Positions 1 through 6,820 of a stretch of 12,254 nucleotides of DNA are shown here, one piece after another. The notes under the pieces are model-generated. The model did no database searches and was not told where the DNA came from. It saw only the letters and a program-made list of their open reading frames with translations. Both the position numbers and the translations under genes were made by a program. Position 1 is the first letter of the stretch. Each line of letters starts with the position of its first letter. Origin of the DNA: CAXGUU01 sp964012875 (lineage in GTDB: Bacteria; Pseudomonadota; Gammaproteobacteria; Ga0077536); contig CAXGUU010000067.1 in assembly GCA_964012875.1 (NCBI GenBank), forward strand, positions 1 through 12,254, given 5' to 3'.

Positions 1-831
1 GTTGATGCGCGCATCAGTTCGGTGCAGTCGCTTCGGGTTCATGCGGTCGCCGGCATGCCCCCGAAAGATCCCTATTTCGATTTACAACGCCGTACCCGAA
101 TCGACGGGGTTTCGCAGGTACTGTCCCGAGGCACCGGAAAGGGTGTTCGCATCGCCGTGGTGGATACCGGGGTAGACACCACTCATACCGAGCTGGACGG
201 ACAGATCCGTGAATCTATCAACTTTGTCGGCGGCTCGTCGACCTGGGTGCCGGGTGAGTATCACGGTACCGGGGTGGCTGGTCTGATTGCGGCCAAACCG
301 GGTAACGGGGAAGGTATTCATGGACTTGCACCCGACGCTGAATTGGTTGCGCTGCGTGCGTGTTGGGAACCCGCTTACGGTTATGGTTTGTGCAGCACCG
401 ATACCCTCGCGCAGGCGCTGGACTACGCGATCGAAATACGCGCGAGAATTATTAACCTCAGCTTGGCAGGACCGGAAGACCCCCTGCTGACGAAGCTGGT
501 GGCGCGGGCGATCGAACTGGGTGCGGTCGTGTTCGGGGCGGTTGGTGAAGACGAGGTTCAAAGCTTCCCCGCTTCAGTCGCGGGCGTGATTGCCGTACAG
601 CAGGGGATGGATGATAGCGGCAGCACGAGCGACAGGCGTCTCACGATTCCCGGTCAGCAGCTCCTGACCACGGTGCCCGGAGACCGTTATGACTTTGTCT
701 CGGGGGCGTCGTTTGCTACCGCGCATGCGAGCGGCGTCGCCGCGGTGATGCTCGAGCAACAGCCTCATCTTCAAGCGAACGACCTGGTGGAATGGCTGCA
801 GCGGTTGCACGGCAATACTTCGGGACCTTGA
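1..831 (+). CDS. S8 (subtilisin-like) serine protease, 5' end outside window
   Basis: Peptidase of the subtilase family; the visible part covers the whole catalytic core and the natural C-terminus. The frame is open from base 1, so the GTG at 22 is probably internal and any signal peptide lies outside the window. Counting from that GTG, the catalytic Asp is D48 in AVVDTGVD, the His is H81 in HGTGVAG and the nucleophile is S230 in SGASFATAHASG, in the normal order and spacing. A short segment before the core (DPYFDLQ, residues 16-22) resembles the linker seen in exported subtilases. The oxyanion-hole Asn, normally in an A-G-N motif, appears to be Glu (E176 in AVGEDE), which is unusual. The gene is convergent with the next one and 37 bases from it. 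Export and substrate are inferred only; family membership is very secure, activity less so. Confidence 0.9.
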   Translation, partial: VDARISSVQSLRVHAVAGMPPKDPYFDLQRRTRIDGVSQVLSRGTGKGVRIAVVDTGVDTTHTELDGQIRESINFVGGSSTWVPGEYHGTGVAGLIAAKPGNGEGIHGLAPDAELVALRACWEPAYGYGLCSTDTLAQALDYAIEIRARIINLSLAGPEDPLLTKLVARAIELGAVVFGAVGEDEVQSFPASVAGVIAVQQGMDDSGSTSDRRLTIPGQQLLTTVPGDRYDFVSGASFATAHASGVAAVMLEQQPHLQANDLVEWLQRLHGNTSGP

Positions 832-868
832 CGCTATCCCGCAAATGACAGGCGTTTAACAGCCGCTG

Positions 869-1738
869 TCACGCCTCATAGTGGAAATGGTAGGCGTCGC
901 CCTGCGAGCGAATGTAGCCGGCCGACGGCAGTGGGAAATGCGCGGTCATGACTTTCGTATCGCAGTCGCTGTAGCGCGCCAGAAACGCCTGGCGTGTTTT
1001 GCCGGCGCGCTCGGCGTCGGCATCAAACTGGAAGTTCCAGTGCGGGAAGTGGCACTGAATCGGGCTGTGAATGAGATCGCCGGTGATGATGCCTTTCTTT
1101 TCGCGACTGTTCACACGAACTGCGCAATGCCCGAGGGTATGCCCCGGCGTCGGTTCGAGTGATATGCACTCATCGAGTTCATGATCGTCGTCGACGAGGT
1201 CAGCCTGCCCCGCCTCAAGTATTGGCTGCACGTTTTCCAGGTAGACGGGATCCTTGAACTTGTTGTACATCGCTTCCGCTGCGGCCACTTCTGTGCGCGA
1301 CAGCACGTAGCGCGCGTTAGGGAAGGTCGGCACCCACTTGCCGTCAACCAGTCGCGTATTCCAGCCACTGTGGTCGACGTGTAGATGGGTACACATGACG
1401 TAGTCGATGTCCTCGGGCCTGAGGCCAAGCTTGGCCAGCCCGGCGAGGTAGTTGTTGTCGGTCTTGTTATGCCACTCATCGAACCACTTAACCGTCTTAT
1501 GGTTGCCGACGCAGCTGTCGACCAGAAGGGTGTAGCGGGGGGTTCGGACCACGTAACTTTGAATCGGAAAGACCAGTTTGTCAGTGCCGGGTTCAAGCGC
1601 ATCCGGCTCCAGCCAGCTAAGATGCGGCGCCAGTAGTTCAGGTGTCGCGTCGGGAAAGAAGTCGTAGATCGACTGAAACGGTCCGACGGATTCAACGACA
1701 CGGCCGATTTCCGCATTGCCGATGGATAACCAGCTCAT
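869..1738 (-). CDS. MBL-fold metallo-hydrolase, lactonase/parathion-hydrolase-like
   Basis: A 289-residue zinc hydrolase of the metallo-beta-lactamase superfamily, probably cytoplasmic since no signal peptide is seen. The zinc-binding motif THLHVDH supplies H118, H120, D122 and H123. Further ligands are H200 in TPGH, D221 in TGD and H267 in AHFP. The overall pattern, including the late AHFPLPSAG segment, recalls the branch holding N-acyl-homoserine lactonases and methyl parathion hydrolase, but the substrate cannot be read from the sequence. I chose the ATG at 1738 because AAGGAG lies 6-8 bases upstream and the protein then starts directly with family-like sequence. A longer frame reaching 1969 would run over the neighbouring gene and encode low-quality, Arg-rich sequence. 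The gene is divergent from the broken lpxR-like gene (69 bases between starts) and convergent with the protease. Fold is secure, specific role is not. Confidence 0.9.
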   Translation of the reverse strand: MSWLSIGNAEIGRVVESVGPFQSIYDFFPDATPELLAPHLSWLEPDALEPGTDKLVFPIQSYVVRTPRYTLLVDSCVGNHKTVKWFDEWHNKTDNNYLAGLAKLGLRPEDIDYVMCTHLHVDHSGWNTRLVDGKWVPTFPNARYVLSRTEVAAAEAMYNKFKDPVYLENVQPILEAGQADLVDDDHELDECISLEPTPGHTLGHCAVRVNSREKKGIITGDLIHSPIQCHFPHWNFQFDADAERAGKTRQAFLARYSDCDTKVMTAHFPLPSAGYIRSQGDAYHFHYEA

Positions 1739-1807
1739 TTGATGCTCCTTGAACGTAATTGTTGATTCGCGTTTTGAACCGGACCTTGATGCTACAGTCG
1801 CGCCGCG

Positions 1808-2918
1808 ATGAGTTGCGATGTTCTCACAAGCGTTTCTACTTGCGTAGACCGGCGCACCCGTCGGCTGCTTTCGGCGCTGTGGACGCTGAGTTTGCAGCTT
1901 TGTGTATCGCCGGCGCTCGCGGAGATGCCGACGCCAGGCGGGGATGATTCGGCGGTTGTCGAGCCACAAAGCCTTACCTTCCTGTTCGAGAATGATCTCT
2001 TCGGCGACAGCGACGCGCAGTACACTAACGGACTCAAGCTCAGTTGGTTGTCACCCGATCTTAAAACGCTGAAGAGCGCGCGCGGATTGCCGCAATGGCT
2101 GCACGACTGGGTCCGCCGCCTCAATGCTTTCGAGCGACGGGGCGCCGGCAATAACGACCGCCAATTCAATATCGGTTTTGGCATCGGCCAGATGATGTAT
2201 ACGCCGGACGATACCCAGGCGCGTGCCCTGGTGGTCGACGATCGACCCTATGCGGGGTGGCTGTATGGTGCGTTGACGCTGGTCAGCAAGACCCGCGATG
2301 TTGCTGACACGCTTGAGATCTAGGCAGGCATGGTCGGGTCGGCATTGCTGGCGGAACAGGCCCAAAAATTTGTCCACGACCTGCCGTCTCCGCGCGGGTG
2401 GGGCAATCAACTCGACAATGAACCGGGCCTGCTTGTGTACTACGAGCGAAAGTGGCGCCTGATACGCCGCCCTGTCTATCGGGCGCTCGAATACGATGCG
2501 ATCGCGCATGCCGGGCTCGCGCTCGGCAACATCGCGGACTACGGGCGCTCGGTGGTGAATTTCGCCTGGGTTGGAACCTGCCGCATGACTTCGGCACCTC
2601 GCTGATTGGGTGGGGCGGTGATGGCAATGCGCCGACGGTGGCCAGCAATCACGAGGCGCGGGGCGCAATCTCGGGGTCTTTGGTTTCGCTGCTTTCGGTG
2701 GGCGTGCGGTTGCCCGCGATATTTTTCTAGACGGCAACACGTTTTCAGATAGCCACGATGTCGGCAAAAAGCACTTCGTTGGCGATTTGCTGATTGGTGC
2801 CAGCGTGGTCTGGGCTGCAGCGAAGGTGTCTTATGCGCAGGTGTTTCGAACGCGCGAATTCGATGGCCAGAAGCGCCATCACAACTTCGGCTCAATCAGC
2901 GTGTCGTTTTCATTCTGA
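1808..2918 (+). pseudogene. LpxR-family lipid A 3-O-deacylase (DUF2219), disrupted
   Basis: LpxR-type proteins are outer-membrane beta-barrels that remove the 3'-acyloxyacyl group of lipid A. The gene opens at ATG 1808 with a signal peptide (RRTRR, hydrophobic stretch, then SPALA before the likely cleavage site). Family landmarks follow in order: FENDLF, YTNGLKLSW, DDRPYAGWLYG, AEQAQKFVHD, GWGNQLDNEPGL, LGWNLPHDFG, DIFLDGNTFSDSH, FRTREFDGQ and a terminal FGSISVSFSF with the barrel-type final Phe. The reading is broken three times: an in-frame TAG at 2321-2323, a one-base loss near 2560-2563 (frame of 1808 to frame of 2452), and a one-base loss near 2667-2668. After the last change the frame runs to the TGA at 2916-2918, overlapping the end of the next gene by 9 bases. 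Without the lesions it would encode about 370 residues. Family call is strong; true decay versus sequencing error is open. Confidence 0.85.
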
Positions 2919-3743
2919 CGGCGACCACAGATCGTCGTCGATCCGTGCTTTGCCGTCGGCCTCGAGCTTTAACAGATGGGCATGCAGGGACAGCGCCGCC
3001 CACTCATGCATCACCGGGTCAACATCATCGTAGACGGTGGGTACCAGTCCTTGGACAGTACTCGGCGCAAGCTGGTCGAGGGCCGCGGCCACTTTCTTTT
3101 CACGTTCGAGACGGTGGGCGATCAGGCGCCTGATCTCCTCCCGCGGTTGTTCAATCAAATCGCCATGCCCGGGGGCAACGTAGTCGATGTCATAGTTCAG
3201 CATCCGTTCGAGCGATTCAATGTAGTGTTTCATATTCCCGGCGGGCGGGACGATCACCACCGTGGAGCCGCCCATCATGTGATCGCCGGTCATCAGGACG
3301 CGGTCTTCTTGAACCAGGTAACACACGTGATTGCTCACGTGGCCGGGTGTCAACAGGGCGCGCAGGGTGAACTCAGGCGTCTCCAGCACGTCGTCCTGGC
3401 CAAGCGGTCGGGCATTCAGGAACGTGTCGTCCTGGAAACCGTCATTGTCGATGACGTTGCCGATCAACTCGGCGCCGGTTGCTTCGGCGAGGGGCAGGGC
3501 CGCCGGGGAATGGTCGCGATGCGTGTGTGTCACCAGGATCCAGCGGATGCGCCCTTCGCCGGCGCGAATGATGTTGTCGATGTGTGCTTCAAGCGGCGGG
3601 CCCGGGTCGATGACGGCAATCTCTTCGTTGCCGACAAGGTAGGTATTGGTACCAGGGCCGGTCATGCGCCCGGGGTTCTCCGCGGTAATTCGGCGTATCA
3701 GCGGCGCGACGGGTACCGCATGGTTGTGACTGATTTCTGGCAT
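2910..3743 (-). CDS. MBL-fold metallo-hydrolase, LACTB2-like
   Basis: A 277-residue zinc hydrolase close in motif pattern to the LACTB2 branch of the metallo-beta-lactamase superfamily. Visible landmarks are GPGTNTYLVG (29-38), the zinc motif THTHRDH with H73, H75, D77 and H78, H135 in TPGH, D154 in TGDHMMGGSTVVI, and H193 in PGHG. The C-terminal 80 or so residues are helical and charged, as in the winged-helix-like tail of LACTB2 proteins. Animal LACTB2 is an endoribonuclease, but bacterial relatives are mostly uncharacterised and may act on esters, thioesters or lactones, so no substrate is assigned. The ATG at 3743 lies only 5 bases after the amidase stop and has just a weak GGA upstream, suggesting translational coupling. 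The last 9 bases overlap the tail of the lpxR-like pseudogene on the other strand. Confidence 0.9.
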   Translation of the reverse strand: MPEISHNHAVPVAPLIRRITAENPGRMTGPGTNTYLVGNEEIAVIDPGPPLEAHIDNIIRAGEGRIRWILVTHTHRDHSPAALPLAEATGAELIGNVIDNDGFQDDTFLNARPLGQDDVLETPEFTLRALLTPGHVSNHVCYLVQEDRVLMTGDHMMGGSTVVIVPPAGNMKHYIESLERMLNYDIDYVAPGHGDLIEQPREEIRRLIAHRLEREKKVAAALDQLAPSTVQGLVPTVYDDVDPVMHEWAALSLHAHLLKLEADGKARIDDDLWSPSE

Positions 3744-3748
3744 TTCGA

Positions 3749-5260
3749 TTATTCCGGGTTTGATACGTGAACAGGGGGGCGCCGGTCAGACCACGGCCGA
3801 GCTTGTTCCAGTTGCGCGGCCAGACGCAGCAGTGTGGCTTCCTCGTAGATTTTCGCCGTGAACATCAAGCCGACCGGCAATTGCTCTTGGCTGGTCGCCA
3901 GGGGCAGCGAGATTGAGGGTTCGCCACTCATGTTGGCGACCATGGTCGAAACAACGAAGTCGAAATTGTTTTCCACCAGCTGCTCCAGCGTGTTGGTCCA
4001 CTTGATGATGGGGCCCAGTGATATGCGACTGAGGACAGCGGTCAGCATCGCATCGATACCTTTTGGTTCGAAAACACCGAGCGGGGCCGGCGGCGTGGCG
4101 GTGGTCGGCGTCACCAGCACGTCATAGCCTGCCATGAAGCGTCCCAAATTTCGCATCTGACGCTCAATTTCCCGGTTGGCAAGGGTTAAATCGACGGCGT
4201 TAAACGAACGTCCGAGATTGGCGAAGGCGCGTGTCATGGCTTCGAATTCGTCATGTTTGGCGCGCCGTCCGAGAAGTGTTTCTGCTTCAGCAATTTCAGC
4301 GCCGGTGCAGGCGACCACCCGCATCAAAAAGGCACTGCCGAGGGCGAGTCGGTCGAGCCCAGGCCGCGCTTCTTCAACCTGGTGCCCGAGGTCCTCGAGC
4401 ACCGCGGCGGTCTCCATCAGGCCAGCGACACATTCCGGGTCGAGTGCCCGCTCGCAGCACAGGGCATCCGGGCAAATCCCTATCTTCAGGCGTTCGGGCG
4501 GACGTTCGATTTCATCAGCGAAACGAAGACGCGGCGGGGGTGCGGTGTAGGGCATGCCGCAGTCGCCGCCGGCGGTGGCGTCGAGCATCACCGCGGTGTC
4601 CCGAACCGACTTGCTGATCACCCCGTCCTGAACCTGGCCGTACCAGCCTTCGCCCACGGACGGACCGCACGGATTGCGGCCGCGTGAGGGTTTGAGCCCG
4701 ACCAGTCCGCAGCAGGCCGCCGGAATACGAATTGAGCCGCCACCATCGCTCGCACTCGCCATGGGTACGATGCCGGCGGCAACCGCCGCACCGGCGCCGC
4801 CGCTGGACCCGCCCGCTACGCGCTCAAGGTTCCAGGGGTTACGGGTCGGTCCGAAAAGCACCGGTTCGGTCGTACCGACAAGGCCCAGCTCGGGGGCGCT
4901 GGTTTTACCAAAGGTGATGCAGCCCGAGGCGTGGAAGCGCTGGACGATTTCGGCGTTGTAATCGGGTTTGAAATCCTTGAAGAATCTCGAGCCGTTGCGC
5001 AGAAATTCACCGGCAATGGCCTGCCCGAGATCCTTCATCAAAAACGGCACACCAGCAAAAGGGCCGGAGGGTGACGAACTGGCGACCTGCTCGCGGGCAC
5101 GTTCATACAGGGGTTGGATGACGGCATTGATGTGGGGGTTAACGCGCTCGCAGCGTTCTATCGCCGCTTCCATGACTTCAGTAGCGCTGACCTCGCCAGT
5201 GGCCATCAGTTGCGCCAGCCCGCAGGCATCGTGCTGGTCATATTCTTTAAACGTGGGCAT
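3749..5260 (-). CDS. Amidase-signature family hydrolase
   Basis: A 503-residue serine hydrolase of the amidase-signature family, cleaving a C-N bond of an unknown amide. The Ser-cisSer-Lys triad is visible: K76 in PFLMKDLG, S152 in GGSSGGAG and S176 in DGGGSIRIP, at nearly the same spacing as in fatty acid amide hydrolase. Segments such as GPTRNPWNLER and CCGLVGLKPSRGR recall amidases annotated as 6-aminohexanoate-cyclic-dimer hydrolase (NylA-like), but that specificity is not proven. I prefer the ATG at 5260 (MPTFKEYDQH), where family-like sequence begins. In-frame ATGs at 5272, 5290 and 5350 exist, none with a convincing ribosome binding site. A CATAAT box on the minus strand (5289-5294) would place transcription start downstream of the two longest choices. 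The gene leads a two-gene unit with the LACTB2-like hydrolase and is divergent from the cupin gene. Confidence 0.9.
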   Translation of the reverse strand: MPTFKEYDQHDACGLAQLMATGEVSATEVMEAAIERCERVNPHINAVIQPLYERAREQVASSSPSGPFAGVPFLMKDLGQAIAGEFLRNGSRFFKDFKPDYNAEIVQRFHASGCITFGKTSAPELGLVGTTEPVLFGPTRNPWNLERVAGGSSGGAGAAVAAGIVPMASASDGGGSIRIPAACCGLVGLKPSRGRNPCGPSVGEGWYGQVQDGVISKSVRDTAVMLDATAGGDCGMPYTAPPPRLRFADEIERPPERLKIGICPDALCCERALDPECVAGLMETAAVLEDLGHQVEEARPGLDRLALGSAFLMRVVACTGAEIAEAETLLGRRAKHDEFEAMTRAFANLGRSFNAVDLTLANREIERQMRNLGRFMAGYDVLVTPTTATPPAPLGVFEPKGIDAMLTAVLSRISLGPIIKWTNTLEQLVENNFDFVVSTMVANMSGEPSISLPLATSQEQLPVGLMFTAKIYEEATLLRLAAQLEQARPWSDRRPPVHVSNPE

Positions 5261-5337
5261 TGATTCGCGCATTATCTCGTGCGCCGACATTATGACCGAT
5301 TGTGCAACGACGAGGCTCGTGCTGAGCCTGGCGGTGC

Positions 5338-5363
5338 TTGACCCCGTCATGGCGTATGATAAT
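5338..5363 (+). promoter_or_regulatory. Candidate promoter for the cupin gene
   Basis: TTGACC (5338-5343) precedes overlapping -10-like boxes TATGAT (5355-5360) and GATAAT (5358-5363), each matching five of six consensus bases. The spacing of 11 to 14 bases is shorter than the usual 17, so only the -10 part is persuasive. Transcription starting near 5370 would leave a leader of about 34 bases before the cupin ATG. Confidence 0.3.
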
Positions 5364-5403
5364 TTCCGAGCAGACTAGGAACACTTTAGGAAGGAGTTCG
5401 AGG

Positions 5404-5835
5404 ATGAATGCAGCAGTAATGCAAATGCCGGAGGTCCGCGTTGCCGCGGGCATGAGCAGCGAACAGGACTGGGTCCAATGTGATGACGTATTTTCGATGA
5501 AAGTGTTGTCTGTTGACGAAGCACGTCACACGGTTGAGGTGTTGTTCAACATCAAGGGCGGGTATCGGTCTGGCAAGCACAAGCACACCTGCGAAACCCA
5601 TGCCTTCGTGGTTGAAGGGGCAATCAGGAATCACACCATCGGCTGTACATTCGGCCCCGGTGACTACTGCTACCAGGGATTGGACGATGAGCATGACGAA
5701 GAATTCATCGGTGACACGGTGGTTTTCGCCAGCTACCGCGGCTATCAACCGACGCTGGTGGAGTTCTACGATGATGCAGGCAAGGTTTGCGGTGAGTTCA
5801 AAGTGCAGGATTTCGTTGATGGCATGAAGCGCTGA
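5404..5835 (+). CDS. Small single-domain cupin protein
   Basis: A 143-residue beta-barrel protein of the cupin superfamily. Cupin motif 1 is seen as GKHKHTCETHAFVVEG with likely metal ligands H59, H61 and E64 or H66. Motif 2 is seen as GPGDYCYQGLDDEHDEEF with H97 as the remaining ligand. Such proteins can be metal-dependent dioxygenases, isomerases or ChrR-like sensors, and nothing here decides between them. The start at 5404 is fixed by AAGGAG at 5391-5396, 7 bases upstream; a longer reading from 5338 would include the candidate promoter. The gene is divergent from the amidase gene (143 bases between starts) and is closed by a strong terminator, so it is probably a single-gene transcript. 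Functional link to either neighbour is only positional. Confidence 0.88.
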   Translation: MNAAVMQMPEVRVAAGMSSEQDWVQCDDVFSMKVLSVDEARHTVEVLFNIKGGYRSGKHKHTCETHAFVVEGAIRNHTIGCTFGPGDYCYQGLDDEHDEEFIGDTVVFASYRGYQPTLVEFYDDAGKVCGEFKVQDFVDGMKR

Positions 5836-5855
5836 GTGCACGAAATCCAGACGGC

Positions 5856-5893
5856 GGCGCCGTGGTGTAAATCGGCCACGGCGCCTTTTTTTT
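5856..5893 (+). terminator. Rho-independent terminator after the cupin gene
   Basis: A perfect 10-base-pair stem (GGCGCCGTGG at 5856-5865 pairing with CCACGGCGCC at 5876-5885) has a 10-base loop and is followed directly by eight T residues (5886-5893). It sits 20 bases after the cupin stop and separates that gene from folD. Confidence 0.93.
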
Positions 5894-5942
5894 GCGTGGC
5901 CGTTCGCGGTCGCTCGACCATTTCATTGGGAGTAGCAGGTTG

Positions 5943-6794
5943 ATGTCAGCAAGCGTGCTCGACGGTAAGGCACTGGCCGCCAAATCTGAAGGTGAGCTTG
6001 CCCAGCGCGTTGAAGCGATCAAGATGAAAGCTGACGGCCGCGTGCCGATTCTCGCTACGATCCTGGTTGGCGACGACCCGGCCTCGGCGACCTATGTACG
6101 GATGAAGGGCAACGCCTGCGAGCGGGTCGGCATGGCTTCTAAAAAGGTCGAACTGGATAATGAAACCTCGACCGCTCAATTGTTAGAGGTGATTGATAAT
6201 CTGAATAATGATGCCGACGTGCATGGCATCCTCCTACAACATCCGGTGCCCGCACAGATCGACGAACGGGCGTGTTTTGACCGTATTGCGCTGAACAAGG
6301 ATGTTGACGGCGTGACCACCCAGGGCTTCGGGCTCATGGCGATGGGGGAGGCGGCGTGGGGGTCGGCGACGCCGGCCGGGATCATGCGCCTGTTATCACA
6401 TTACCAAATCGAACTCGGCGGTCGTAACGCCGTGGTCGTGGGGCGCTCGCCGATTCTCGGCAAACCCATGGCGATGATGCTGCTGAACGCCAACGCCACG
6501 GTGACCGTCTGTCATTCACGTACCCGGAACTTGCCAGACATCATCGCCCGGGCCGAGGTCATCGTGGGCGCCGTCGGCAAGCCCGAGTTTATTCAGGCCG
6601 GGTGGGTTGCTGACGGCGCGGTGGTGGTTGATGCCGGTTATCATCCGGGTGGCGTTGGCGACATCGAACTGACGGGCCTGGTCGATCGTGTCGCGGCCTA
6701 TACGCCGGTGCCCGGCGGCGTCGGGCCGATGACGATCAACACATTGATCGCGCAAACCGTCGCAGCGGCTGAGCATAGTTTGAGCATCACCTGA
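5943..6794 (+). CDS. folD: FolD-type methylenetetrahydrofolate dehydrogenase/cyclohydrolase, divergent
   Basis: A 283-residue protein of the family that interconverts 5,10-methylene-, methenyl- and 10-formyl-tetrahydrofolate in the cytoplasm with NAD(P). Catalytic residues are in place: Y51 and K55 in YVRMK, Q99 in LLQHPVP and the KDVDG motif (119-123). The nucleotide-binding VVGRSPILGKP (165-175) and the signature PVPGGVGPMT (255-264) are also present. Several usually conserved spots differ: SATP (141-144) in place of the common PCTP, VDAGYHPGGVGDIE (229-242) in place of a VIDVGIN-type strand, and INTLIAQT after the last signature. It may therefore be a paralogue rather than the housekeeping copy. 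I chose ATG 5943 because GGGAG lies 10 bases upstream; an in-frame ATG at 5892 lies inside the terminator's T run. It heads the run of CoA-ester genes, 26 bases before the first CoA-transferase. Confidence 0.92.
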   Translation: MSASVLDGKALAAKSEGELAQRVEAIKMKADGRVPILATILVGDDPASATYVRMKGNACERVGMASKKVELDNETSTAQLLEVIDNLNNDADVHGILLQHPVPAQIDERACFDRIALNKDVDGVTTQGFGLMAMGEAAWGSATPAGIMRLLSHYQIELGGRNAVVVGRSPILGKPMAMMLLNANATVTVCHSRTRNLPDIIARAEVIVGAVGKPEFIQAGWVADGAVVVDAGYHPGGVGDIELTGLVDRVAAYTPVPGGVGPMTINTLIAQTVAAAEHSLSIT

Positions 6795-6820
6795 TCACGC
6801 TTGTTTGAAGGGGGAAACTG

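Noticed and set aside
846..871. TGACAG/CTGTCA inverted repeat between the protease and the MBL hydrolase
   Set aside because: Six-base arms with a 14-base loop and no T run; it overlaps the hydrolase stop codon and is weak as a terminator.
1762..1798. Possible promoter elements (TTGATT, TTGAAC, TACAGT) before the lpxR-like gene
   Set aside because: No pair has spacing near 17 bases, and the boxes match consensus poorly.
1739..1969. Upstream extension of the minus-strand MBL hydrolase
   Set aside because: The extra 77 residues are Arg-rich and family-unlike, overlap the lpxR-like signal peptide region, and a good ribosome binding site marks ATG 1738.
2976..3770. Plus-strand open frame of 264 codons opposite the LACTB2-like gene
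   Set aside because: It mirrors the codon pattern of the real minus-strand gene, shows no family motif and would conflict with a well-supported zinc hydrolase.
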